In this document: in pieces, positions 6,315-12,683 of the stretch | Position numbering within the stretch: the stretch's first letter is position 1 | Layout of the letters: every line of letters starts with the position of its first letter | Origin: an uncultured Collinsella sp. | GTDB lineage: Bacteria; Actinomycetota; Coriobacteriia; Coriobacteriales; Coriobacteriaceae | DNA length: 14,352 nt | Assembly (NCBI GenBank): GCA_902490405.1 | Contig: CABUDS010000043.1 | Span: forward strand, 1-14,352 | Direction of reading: 5' to 3' | Notes under the pieces: generated by a model | What the model was told of the DNA's origin: nothing | What the model saw: only the letters and a program-made list of their open reading frames with translations | Databases searched by the model: none | Position numbers and translations under genes: made by a program

Positions 6315-8675
6315 ATGGATGCCGCAGCCCGTACCGCCCATGATTCCACCCTCCAGCCGTTTTCGGAGATGGAGCACTATAAGCATGCCGATGAGCTGCC
6401 GCCCGAGATTATGGCGGACAGCTACGACAAGCTAGAGCGCCTGTGCCTCAAATATATGAATGAGGACGACTTCTCTAAGGTGGAGCAGGCCTATTGCTTT
6501 GCTGCCGAGAAGCACTGCAACCAAAAGCGCCGCTCGGGTGAGATGTACATCAACCATCCCGTCGAGGTGGCCATCATTTTGGCCGATCTCAAGATGGACT
6601 GCGATGTGGTGTGCGCCGCGCTGTTGCACGATACCGTCGAGGATACCGAGACCTCGCTTGCCGATGTTTCCGGCCTGTTTGGCGATACGGTGGCCGAGCT
6701 CGTCGATGGCGTGACCAAGCTCACCAACATCGAAGTCGACAGCATGGACGAGAAGCAGGCCCTCACGCTGCGCAAGATGTTCCTTGCCATGTCCAAGGAC
6801 ATCCGCGTCATTATCGTCAAGCTTGCCGACCGCCTGCATAACATGCGTACGCTGGCGGCCCTTCGCGAGGACCGTCGCCTGTTTAAGGCCCGCGAGACCA
6901 TGGACGTATACGCGCCCTTGGCCGACCGTCTGGGCATGAGCTCTATCAAGTGGGAACTCGAGGACCTGTCCTTCTTTTACCTGGAGCCCGATGCCTACCA
7001 GCGCATCTCGCGCATGGTAGCCGAGTCGCGCGAGGTTCGCGAGCGCTATCTGGCCGAGACTATCAAGACGCTCACCGATGAGCTCAACCGCATTGGCCTG
7101 GAGGGCTTTCAGATCAACGGCCGTTCCAAGCACTATTGGTCTATCTATCAAAAGATGAAGCGCAAGGGCAAGGAGTTCTCCGAGATTTACGACCTGGTGG
7201 CGCTGCGCGTCATCACCCATTCGGTGCGCGATTGCTATTCCACGCTCGGTGCGGTGCATACGCTGTGGCACCCCATGCCCGGTCGCTTTAAAGACTATAT
7301 CGCCATGCCCAAGGTCAATAACTACCAATCGCTTCACACGACGGTTATCGGACCCACGGCTCGTCCGCTCGAGATTCAGATTCGAACCTACGAGATGCAT
7401 GAGCAGGCCGAGTACGGCATTGCCGCCCACTGGCTCTATAAGAAGTCGGGCGGATCGTCTGCCTCAAAGACCAATGATGCCCAGCGTCTGGATGATCAGA
7501 TTAACTGGCTCAAGCACTCACTCGACTGGGCGGCGTCTGACGAGATCACCGATGCCAAGGAATACCTGCACTCGCTGAAGGTCGACTTGTTTGACCAGGA
7601 GATTTTTGTCTTTACGCCCAAGGGCGAGGTCATGGCGCTTCGTGCAGGCTCTACACCGCTCGACTTTGCCTACGCCGTTCATACCGAGGTCGGCAACCAC
7701 TGCGTCGGCGCCAAGATCAACGGTGCGGTGGCGCCGCTTACGCACGAGATCAAGACGGGTGACCGTGTCGAGATCCTGACCAACAAGAGCTCTAAGCCGT
7801 CGCGTGATTGGCTCAAGATCGTTAAGACACCTTCGGCCAAGTCAAAGATCCGCCGTTACTTCGCCGCCGCGACCAAAGACGATGACGCTGCTGCCGGCCG
7901 CGATATACTGGCCAAGGACCTGCGCAAGCGCGGGTACGGCATCTCTACGCCGCGGTCCACGCGTGCGCTCAACACCGTGGCGGAGCAGTTTAACTACAAG
8001 CAGCTCGAGGACCTGTTTGCCGCCGTTGGTGCGGGTAAAGTCGCCCCACGTGCCGTGGGCAATAAGGTCGAGCAAATCTTGGACCCCAAACCCGAGGAAC
8101 AGCTCACCAAGGCCGAGGCAATCGCCGAAGTTGTTAAGCAGCCTGCTCGCGGCTCCAACCGCAAGCCGCAAAAGCGCGGCAAGAGCGCCAGTAACGGCAT
8201 TATCGTCAAGGGCGAGAGCAACAGCGGCCTGCTGGTCCGTCTGGCTCATTGCTGCAACCCCGTGACGGGCGACGACATCGTCGGCTTCATCACGCGCGGT
8301 CGTGGCGTTTCGGTGCATCGCGCCAACTGTCCCAACGTCAAGGGTCTTATGGAGCATCCCGAGCGCATGATCGAAGTGGAGTGGGACGGCGCTGCCGACA
8401 CCCTCTTCCAGGTCGAGATCGTGGTCGAGTGCCTGGACCGCATGGGCCTGCTCAAGGATGTCACCATTGCCATTGGCGATGCGGGCGGCAATATCCTTTC
8501 TGCCGCCACGTCGACCAACCGCGAGGGTATTGCAACCCTGCGCTTTATGGTCGAGATCTCGGACGCGAGTGGTCTGGATCCGCTGCTGGCCTCCATCAGC
8601 AGCGTTGACTCGGTCTACGACGCGCGCCGCCTGATGCCCGGTGAGGGTGGAGCCCAGCTTAAGCGCCGCGTTTAG
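6315..8675 (+). CDS. rsh: bifunctional (p)ppGpp synthetase/hydrolase (Rel/SpoT homologue)
   Basis: This 786-residue cytoplasmic protein makes and degrades the stringent-response alarmone. Domains in order: HD hydrolase with LLHDTVEDT (103-111) and KLADRLHNMRTL (169-180); synthetase with GRSKHYWSIYQKM (269-281), GRFKDYIAMPK (323-333) and YQSLHTT (337-343); TGS (about 425-490); zinc-finger-like segment with HCCNPVTGDD (645-654) and H668/C672; and an ACT domain (about 697-775). RFKD at 324-327 is the RxKD form typical of bifunctional Rel/SpoT enzymes rather than the ExDD of RelA. With an intact HD site, both activities are expected. ATG 6315 has AAGGGG 6 bases upstream. The 15-base gap to recJ indicates an operon. 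recJ and relA are also close neighbours in many Firmicutes. Confidence 0.95.
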   Translation: MDAAARTAHDSTLQPFSEMEHYKHADELPPEIMADSYDKLERLCLKYMNEDDFSKVEQAYCFAAEKHCNQKRRSGEMYINHPVEVAIILADLKMDCDVVCAALLHDTVEDTETSLADVSGLFGDTVAELVDGVTKLTNIEVDSMDEKQALTLRKMFLAMSKDIRVIIVKLADRLHNMRTLAALREDRRLFKARETMDVYAPLADRLGMSSIKWELEDLSFFYLEPDAYQRISRMVAESREVRERYLAETIKTLTDELNRIGLEGFQINGRSKHYWSIYQKMKRKGKEFSEIYDLVALRVITHSVRDCYSTLGAVHTLWHPMPGRFKDYIAMPKVNNYQSLHTTVIGPTARPLEIQIRTYEMHEQAEYGIAAHWLYKKSGGSSASKTNDAQRLDDQINWLKHSLDWAASDEITDAKEYLHSLKVDLFDQEIFVFTPKGEVMALRAGSTPLDFAYAVHTEVGNHCVGAKINGAVAPLTHEIKTGDRVEILTNKSSKPSRDWLKIVKTPSAKSKIRRYFAAATKDDDAAAGRDILAKDLRKRGYGISTPRSTRALNTVAEQFNYKQLEDLFAAVGAGKVAPRAVGNKVEQILDPKPEEQLTKAEAIAEVVKQPARGSNRKPQKRGKSASNGIIVKGESNSGLLVRLAHCCNPVTGDDIVGFITRGRGVSVHRANCPNVKGLMEHPERMIEVEWDGAADTLFQVEIVVECLDRMGLLKDVTIAIGDAGGNILSAATSTNREGIATLRFMVEISDASGLDPLLASISSVDSVYDARRLMPGEGGAQLKRRV

Positions 8676-8708
8676 TCGCGACGAACGTGTCACATTATCG
8701 ATATTCGC

Positions 8709-8714
8709 TACACT
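8709..8714 (+). promoter_or_regulatory. candidate -10 box for the MBL hydrolase gene
   Basis: TACACT lies in the 84-base gap between rsh and the hydrolase. No good -35 is visible (TGTCAC at 8688-8693 gives a short spacer). It overlaps the first bases of the hairpin at 8712-8739. Confidence 0.35.
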
Positions 8715-8739
8715 CGAGGCATCGTTTGATGCCTCGAGT
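8712..8739. repeat. perfect 12-bp hairpin in the rsh-MBL intergenic region
   Basis: ACTCGAGGCATC and GATGCCTCGAGT are perfectly complementary around a GTTT loop. No T-run follows, so it is not a canonical terminator. It ends 9 bases before the purine-rich ribosome-binding site at 8749-8753. It could be an operator over the promoter, an mRNA-stabilising 5' hairpin, or a 3'-end-protecting structure for the recJ-rsh mRNA. Confidence 0.75.
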
Positions 8740-8759
8740 TCTATAGAGAGGAGAGGGAC

Positions 8760-9443
8760 ATGAGTGCTGTGTCCTTGGATTTAACTCCCAAGGGATCGGT
8801 CGAGATCGAGACGCTCGTAAACGGTCCCATTCAGACCAATAGCTATGCTGTTATTTCGGACAATGAGTGCGTGATTATCGATCCCGCATGGGAAGGCGAA
8901 CGCCTGGTGGAGCATATTCGAGCCGAGCATCCCGGCGTACGCGTGTTTGGCGCCGTATGCACTCATGGCCATGCCGATCATGTTGGTGGTGTTGCAGGCG
9001 TGCGAACCACCGTTGGCGAGGGCTGCCAGTATGAGCTGTGTGCTAAGGATGTGGCGGTGCCGCATGCGAACATCGAGGAACAGCGAGCTATGTGGGGCAT
9101 TGAGACGCCTGACCCCGGGGAGCCGACGCACCTGCTCGCCGAGGGAGATGCTATCAAGGTGGGCGATATCTACCTGCAGGTGATCGAGACGCCAGGGCAT
9201 ACGCCGGGCGGGATCGTCTTGTTTGCTGCCACCGAGCAGGGGAACATTGCCTTTGTGGGCGACACCCTGTTTCCGGGTGGGCACGGCCGCACCGATCTTT
9301 CTGGAGGAGACGAGGCGGCGATTCTGCGCTCGCTCTCCAAGCTCGCCCGGCTTCTCCCGCCCGATACCGTTTGCCTAACCGGTCATGGCGATTCGACCAC
9401 CATGGCACGCGAGCTCATGCAGAACCCTTTCATGCAGATTTAG
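8760..9443 (+). CDS. metallo-beta-lactamase-fold hydrolase (glyoxalase II-like)
   Basis: This is a 227-residue cytoplasmic MBL-fold enzyme of the hydroxyacylglutathione-hydrolase-like group. All metal ligands are visible: THGHADH (68-74), H147 in TPGHTPGG, D168 in VGDTLF, and H209 in LTGHGD. The N-terminal NGPIQTNSYAV resembles the start of glyoxalase II-like proteins. It lacks the C-terminal substrate domain of true glyoxalase II, so thioester hydrolysis is likely but the substrate is unknown. ATG 8760 is preceded by a purine-rich GAGAGGAGAGGG. An MBL-fold gene downstream of relA is a recurrent arrangement in clostridia, so the position is probably ancestral. No strong terminator follows. 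Confidence 0.88.
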   Translation: MSAVSLDLTPKGSVEIETLVNGPIQTNSYAVISDNECVIIDPAWEGERLVEHIRAEHPGVRVFGAVCTHGHADHVGGVAGVRTTVGEGCQYELCAKDVAVPHANIEEQRAMWGIETPDPGEPTHLLAEGDAIKVGDIYLQVIETPGHTPGGIVLFAATEQGNIAFVGDTLFPGGHGRTDLSGGDEAAILRSLSKLARLLPPDTVCLTGHGDSTTMARELMQNPFMQI

Positions 9444-9473
9444 CTTAATAGTCGGCTTTTGAAGCACGTGAAG

Positions 9474-9548
9474 CGTCCAAACGTCAAGCTATTTTTCCCC
9501 AACGGGTCGATTTCGTAGGGCAAACGGTCAAAAAAGTCTGTTTGGACG
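9474..9548. repeat. 9-bp inverted repeat upstream of the fba promoter
   Basis: CGTCCAAAC (9474-9482) and GTTTGGACG (9540-9548) form a perfect inverted pair 57 bases apart. A related half, CAAACGGTCAA (9521-9531), lies between them. A CACGTG sits just upstream (9465-9470). The paired sites ahead of a glycolytic promoter could be operators for a looping regulator. This is inference. Confidence 0.4.
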
Positions 9549-9569
9549 ATATTCGTGAACAAACGAACG

Positions 9570-9597
9570 TTTATGCTCGGGTGCGCCGTGGTAAAAT
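9570..9597 (+). promoter_or_regulatory. probable fba promoter
   Basis: The -10 TAAAAT lies at 9592-9597, with a weak -35 TTTATG at 9570-9575 and a 16-base spacer. Transcription would start near 9604, giving a leader of about 34 bases before the ATG at 9638. Confidence 0.5.
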
Positions 9598-9623
9598 CTC
9601 AGGCGTTATCGGAGCAACCTTAC

Positions 9624-9629
9624 AGGAGG
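9624..9629 (+). promoter_or_regulatory. fba ribosome-binding site
   Basis: AGGAGG lies 8 bases before ATG 9638 and decides the start. The frame is open back to 9542, but that extension would cover the promoter and this site. Confidence 0.85.
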
Positions 9630-9637
9630 TTTCTTTT

Positions 9638-10504
9638 ATGCTCGTCAACGCAGCAGACATGCTCAAGAAGGCCGAGGCCGGCAAGTACGGTCTTGGTGCC
9701 TTCAACACCAACAACCTCGAGTGGACCCTGGCTATTCTCCAGGCCGCCGAGGAGGCCAAGTCTCCGCTGATCCTTCAGTGCACCGCTGGTGCCGCTAAGT
9801 GGATGGGCGGTTTCAAGGTCTGCGCCGACATGGTCAAGGCTGCCGTCGAGGCCACGGGCGTTACCGTTCCCGTCGCCCTTCACCTCGATCACGGTTCTTA
9901 CGAGGACTGCTTCAAGTGCATCGAGGCCGGCTTCACGTCCATCATGTATGACGGCTCTCACGAGGAGACCTTCCAGCTTAACCTCGACCGCACCAAGGAG
10001 CTCGTTGAGCTTGCCCACTCCAAGGGCATGTCCATCGAGGCCGAGGTCGGCGGCATCGGCGGCACCGAGGACGGCGTGACCTCCAGCGGCGAGCTCGCTG
10101 ATCCTGCTGAGTGCAAGCAGATCGCTGACCTGGGTGTCGACTTCCTCGCCTGCGGCATCGGCAACATCCACGGCGTGTACCCCGCCGACTGGGCTGGTCT
10201 TTCCTTCGAGCGTCTGGGCGAGATTAAGGCCCAGACCGGTGACCTGCCCCTCGTTCTGCACGGTGGCACCGGCATCCCCGAGGATCAGATCAAGAAGGCC
10301 ATCTCCCTGGGCATCTCCAAGATCAACGTCAACACCGACCTGCAGCTCGTCTTCGCCAAGGGCGTCCGCGAGTACATCGAGGCTGGCAAGGATCAGCAGG
10401 GCAAGGGCTTTGACCCCCGCAAGCTCCTCAAGCCTGGTCGCGACAACATCGTTGCCCGCACCAAGGAGCTCATGGAGGAGTTTGGCTCCGTCAACAAGGC
10501 GTAA
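9638..10504 (+). CDS. fba: class II fructose-bisphosphate aldolase
   Basis: This 288-residue zinc aldolase reversibly cleaves fructose 1,6-bisphosphate to dihydroxyacetone phosphate and glyceraldehyde 3-phosphate in glycolysis and gluconeogenesis. Signature motifs: LHLDHG (81-86, catalytic Asp84 and zinc His85), IEAEVGGIGGTEDG (133-146), GNIHGVY (175-181, zinc His178), LHGGTGIP (207-214, zinc His208) and KINVNTD (228-234, phosphate binding). Length and motifs fit the Bacillus FbaA/GatY type. Tagatose-bisphosphate aldolases share these motifs, so the sugar is not absolutely fixed. No tagatose genes are nearby, and codon use is strongly biased, as in highly expressed genes. It has its own promoter and no partner gene downstream, so it is probably monocistronic. 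Confidence 0.93.
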   Translation: MLVNAADMLKKAEAGKYGLGAFNTNNLEWTLAILQAAEEAKSPLILQCTAGAAKWMGGFKVCADMVKAAVEATGVTVPVALHLDHGSYEDCFKCIEAGFTSIMYDGSHEETFQLNLDRTKELVELAHSKGMSIEAEVGGIGGTEDGVTSSGELADPAECKQIADLGVDFLACGIGNIHGVYPADWAGLSFERLGEIKAQTGDLPLVLHGGTGIPEDQIKKAISLGISKINVNTDLQLVFAKGVREYIEAGKDQQGKGFDPRKLLKPGRDNIVARTKELMEEFGSVNKA

Positions 10505-10524
10505 GCGTCGCTAAACTTCCCGCC

Positions 10525-10616
10525 GGAAGCCCCGTCCCCCTACACTGTTTCCTTTGCGCTCACCTGGCTTTGCCAGAAGTCGCGCCAAGAAAACAGCTCC
10601 GGGGGACGGGGCTTCC
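10525..10616. repeat. 92-base imperfect hairpin downstream of fba
   Basis: The outer arms at 10525-10540 and 10601-10616 are perfectly complementary over 16 bp (GGAAGCCCCGTCCCCC and its complement). Inside, 10545-10559 pairs with 10582-10596 over 15 positions with two mismatches. The tip is CTGGC-TTT-GCCAG (10564-10576). The whole unit folds into one rod with small internal loops. It starts 20 bases after the fba stop. Because there is no T-run, it may be an mRNA 3'-stabilising or terminating structure, or a MITE/REP-like repeat. Confidence 0.8.
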
Positions 10617-10738
10617 TTCGTTTAACGCCGCAGGGTTACGAGTCTGAATTAAGATGGCTACTGGCTTTGCCAGAAGTCGCGCGACGGAAACAGCTCCGGG
10701 GAAACGGGGCCTCCTTTGTTAACTCGCTACGGGGTTAC
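10564..10738 (+). repeat. imperfect direct repeat of about 76 bp, two copies
   Basis: The right half of the hairpin, from CTGGCTTTGCCAGAAGTCGC onward (10564-10639), recurs at 10661-10738 with the same order of blocks: GAAGTCGCGC, AAACAGCTCCGGGG, ACGGGGC, TTAAC and GGGTTAC. The second copy has no left arm. The unit therefore looks like a dispersed repeat or a partial tandem duplication. It lies upstream of the transglutaminase promoter. Confidence 0.75.
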
Positions 10739-10790
10739 TGGGCTGAGATGATTAAACTGCTGCCGTTTATCGGCGTGTGTGGCTCCTTGG

Positions 10791-10819
10791 TTGGGGCTTT
10801 GTTTTTATGTCGGTACAAT
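10791..10819 (+). promoter_or_regulatory. promoter of the transglutaminase-like gene
   Basis: The -35 TTGGGG (10791-10796), a 17-base spacer, and the -10 TACAAT (10814-10819) are correctly spaced. A start near 10826 and GGGAG at 10842-10846 lead to ATG 10853. This supports the shorter protein. Confidence 0.55.
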
Positions 10820-10852
10820 GGGCTCAGGTTGTCGTTCTACGCGGGAGTGGTT

Positions 10853-12286
10853 ATGGCTGTTATTGATATTTTGCCTGCTGACGGGCAGGTTGTTGTCGAG
10901 GGTCCCGTTGGATGCTCTGTTGAGGTTTGCGACGATGATTTCCGCCACCTCGATATCGGATTGCCGCCCGAGATTCTTCGTCTTAAGGATGCCGGGTATT
11001 TGACGCAGGCTGTTGCTGCCTGCGATCGCCTTTTGGAGCAGAACCCTGAGCCTTCGCTGGCTGCTTGTGTTCGTGCGGAGCGGTATCGCATGCTCGAGAC
11101 GCCGCTTCATTTTTCGGTGTCGCGTGATCGGGCCATTGCGATGATTCGCGAGGAGTGGCCAGAGTTTACCGAAGAGCAGTTTGATGACCTGATTAATCGC
11201 AAGCGTATTGACTGGCGCTTTATCGATGGCGAGCTGTTCGTTCTCGACAACTTCCTCGATTCGCTTCGCGTATATCCCAAAGAGGTCCCCGGCATGCGTC
11301 CCGATCCTACGGACGGAATTGCACTGCGCAACGAGATGCTCAAGGAGATGGAGTCGCAAAACGGATTGGCTCGCGTCATTACGCTTAAAGCGTCTGTGTC
11401 TGTCCCCGGCGCTCTAGAGGGGGAGACCGTTCGCGCTTGGCTTCCCGTTGCCGCCACCTGCCGCCAGCAGTCTCGGGTCGAGATTCTCGACATGACGCCG
11501 GAGGGTGCTGTTGCTCCCGCGAACGCTTCGGCACGTACCGCCTCGTGGTCTTCTTCGAGTGAACGCTCATTCTCGGTGACCTATCGTTATCACATCGATG
11601 CTGCTTATTGTGATGTCTACGGTGGCACACTTCCGGTTCATCCGCGTATGGACGCGCCTCTGCCCGAGGATATTTCCGAGGACCGTCCGCACATTGCATT
11701 CACGCCGTATCTGCTGCAGCTGACGGCCGGTGTTGTTGACGGACTCGAGGATCCGCTCGATCGCGCCCGTGCTATCTATGATTACCTGACGCAGCATATC
11801 GACTATCGCTATCAGCCGCCGTACTTGCTTTTGGGATCTATTGCCGATGACTGCGCGCATTCGCTCCGCGGCGATTGCGGCGTTATGGCGCTCACGTTTA
11901 TCACCATGTGCCGTATCGCGGGCGTGCCCGCCCGTTGGCAGAGCGGCCTGTACGTTGCGCCCGATTCGGTGGGGTCGCACGACTGGGCAGAGTTCTATAC
12001 GCCGCAGACCGGTTGGCTCAACGCCGATGTGTCATTTGGATCTTCTGCTCGCAGGATGGGGGAGGAGTGGCGCCGCCGTCACTACTTTGGCAATCTCGAC
12101 CCGTGGCGTATGGTGGCCAACAATCGATTCCAGGCAGAGTTTGAGCCCTCTTTCGACGGCATGCGCGAGGACCCTTACGATAACCAGATGGGTGAGGCTT
12201 CGGTCGGCGGTCGCGGATGCCGTCAGCGTGAGATGCTCCGCACGGTCGAACTCATCGAAATGCTCGAAGTTCCATTTTCGGACTAA
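10853..12286 (+). CDS. transglutaminase-like protein (cytoplasmic, unknown substrate)
   Basis: This is a 477-residue protein with a C-terminal transglutaminase/peptidase core (PF01841). The Cys-His-Asp triad is visible: Cys342 in RGDCGVMAL, His376 in GSHDWAEFY, and Asp392 in LNADVSFG. The N-terminal 170 residues are helical-looking and include an FTEEQFDDL...RIDWRFIDGE segment (about 105-127), which I recall from other anaerobe transglutaminase proteins. Residues 175-300 look beta-rich, as a sandwich domain. There is no signal peptide or membrane anchor. The frame is open to a TTG at 10667, but that part encodes the repeat at 10661-10738 and overlaps the promoter, so ATG 10853 with GGGAG is preferred. 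ATG 10748 is a second alternative and would add a hydrophobic segment. It ends 39 bases before tRNA-Leu. Confidence 0.8.
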   Translation: MAVIDILPADGQVVVEGPVGCSVEVCDDDFRHLDIGLPPEILRLKDAGYLTQAVAACDRLLEQNPEPSLAACVRAERYRMLETPLHFSVSRDRAIAMIREEWPEFTEEQFDDLINRKRIDWRFIDGELFVLDNFLDSLRVYPKEVPGMRPDPTDGIALRNEMLKEMESQNGLARVITLKASVSVPGALEGETVRAWLPVAATCRQQSRVEILDMTPEGAVAPANASARTASWSSSSERSFSVTYRYHIDAAYCDVYGGTLPVHPRMDAPLPEDISEDRPHIAFTPYLLQLTAGVVDGLEDPLDRARAIYDYLTQHIDYRYQPPYLLLGSIADDCAHSLRGDCGVMALTFITMCRIAGVPARWQSGLYVAPDSVGSHDWAEFYTPQTGWLNADVSFGSSARRMGEEWRRRHYFGNLDPWRMVANNRFQAEFEPSFDGMREDPYDNQMGEASVGGRGCRQREMLRTVELIEMLEVPFSD

Positions 12287-12303
12287 TCGGTAGAAAGCTG
12301 TGA

Positions 12304-12309
12304 TAAACT
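12304..12309 (+). promoter_or_regulatory. candidate -10 box of tRNA-Leu
   Basis: TAAACT within TGTGATAAACTAAC lies 17 bases before the tRNA, a suitable distance for a short 5' precursor. No convincing -35 is seen, but the TG ahead may act as an extended -10. Confidence 0.4.
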
Positions 12310-12325
12310 AACTCACGCATTACGT

Positions 12326-12412
12326 GCCCGAGTGGCGGAATTGGCAGACGCAGTGGACTCAAAATCCACCGTTGGCAACAACGTGCGAGTTCGAGTCTCG
12401 CCTCGGGCACCA
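12326..12412 (+). tRNA. tRNA-Leu (anticodon CAA)
   Basis: The acceptor stem GCCCGAG (12326-12332) pairs with CTCGGGC (12402-12408), followed by A and an encoded CCA. The anticodon stem GTGGA/TCCAC encloses loop CTCAAAA with anticodon CAA at 12360-12362. A long variable arm (CGTTGGCAACAACG region) and T-arm GCGAG-TTCGAGT-CTCGC mark a class II leucine tRNA reading UUG. Confidence 0.96.
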
Positions 12413-12430
12413 TACATGCAAGTGAGCGTT

Positions 12431-12455
12431 CGAGGGGGTCAAGGCCCCCTTTTTC
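12431..12455 (+). terminator. terminator of tRNA-Leu
   Basis: The GGGGG/CCCCC stem with a short loop is followed by TTTTT at 12451-12454 and adjoining T, 20 bases after the CCA. Confidence 0.85.
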
Positions 12456-12458
12456 GTG

Positions 12459-12573
12459 CCGAACTCGCGTGAGCGCGCGGAGCGTTAGGCAAACAGGCCT
12501 GTGGCCTGTTTGTAGCGGAGCGGGGCGAGGGCGCCGTGCGCCCGAAGCCCGGGGCTTCGCGAAGCGAAGGCCC
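12459..12573. repeat. 115-base palindrome-rich segment between the tRNA 3' copies
   Basis: Consecutive perfect inverted repeats fill this segment: a 10-bp stem with TGT loop (arms 12490-12499 and 12503-12512, CAAACAGGCC and complement); GGGCGC-CGT-GCGCCC (12529-12543); GAAGCCC-G-GGGCTTC (12544-12558); and the overlapping GCTTCGCGAAGC (12554-12565). No coding potential is seen. A minus-strand frame here is an artefact of the antisense tRNA repeats. Confidence 0.75.
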
Positions 12574-12599
12574 TTCGAGTCTCGCCTCGGGCACCATAC
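12574..12599 (+). pseudogene. 3' fragment of tRNA-Leu (T-loop to CCA)
   Basis: TTCGAGTCTCGCCTCGGGCACCA and three following bases are identical to the end of the intact tRNA-Leu. The D-arm, anticodon arm and 5' acceptor strand are absent, so it cannot form a tRNA. Confidence 0.8.
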
Positions 12600-12614
12600 A
12601 TGCAAGTGAGCGTT

Positions 12615-12639
12615 CAAGGGGGTTGCGGCCCCCTTTTTC
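12615..12639 (+). terminator. second copy of the tRNA-Leu terminator
   Basis: AAGGGGG and CCCCCTT pair around TTGCGG and are followed by a T-run. The loop differs from the first copy in three bases while the stem is kept, so it probably still terminates transcription ahead of the infC operon. Confidence 0.75.
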
Positions 12640-12671
12640 GTGTACGTAATGTGATAACGCGCTGCGCGTGT

Positions 12672-12677
12672 TATTAT
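12672..12677 (+). promoter_or_regulatory. candidate -10 of the infC-rpmI-rplT promoter
   Basis: TATTAT lies 30 bases after the preceding terminator. The upstream TGTGAT (12650-12655) is a poor -35 with a 16-base spacer. The -10 overlaps the right flank of a GC hairpin (ACGCGC-T-GCGCGT, 12657-12669) and the DnaA box. Confidence 0.45.
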
Positions 12678-12682
12678 CCACA
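12674..12682 (+). promoter_or_regulatory. consensus DnaA box
   Basis: TTATCCACA is a perfect match to the 9-base DnaA box. It overlaps the candidate -10 of the infC promoter. Only one such box is seen, so this is not an origin. It may be a regulatory or titration site, or chance. Confidence 0.4.
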
Positions 12683-12683
12683 A

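Larger units (their letters stand above)
12390..12642 (+). repeat. 69-bp direct repeat of the tRNA-Leu 3' end plus terminator (12390-12458 and 12574-12642)
   Basis: The two copies match at 65 of 69 positions. Each holds the T-loop and 3' acceptor half of tRNA-Leu, CCA, a spacer, and the terminator hairpin. The second copy lacks the rest of the tRNA. The four differences lie after the tRNA portion, one at 12432/12616 and three in the terminator loop. Copies at a tRNA 3' end resemble attachment-site duplications, but a local duplication is equally possible. Confidence 0.85.

Noticed and set aside
6432..7430. Minus-strand open frame of 332 codons opposite rsh
   Set aside because: The plus strand encodes an unmistakable Rel/SpoT protein throughout. 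The antisense frame has no ribosome-binding site or recognisable domain.
9542..9637. N-terminal extension of the aldolase
   Set aside because: It overlaps the promoter and AGGAGG site. The aldolase family begins at MLVNAADML.
10667..10852. N-terminal extension of the transglutaminase-like protein from TTG 10667
   Set aside because: The segment is a copy of the intergenic repeat and contains a well-spaced promoter. ATG 10853 has a Shine-Dalgarno sequence.
12674..12682. Replication origin at the DnaA box
   Set aside because: Only one box is present, with no AT-rich unwinding element and no dnaA or dnaN nearby.
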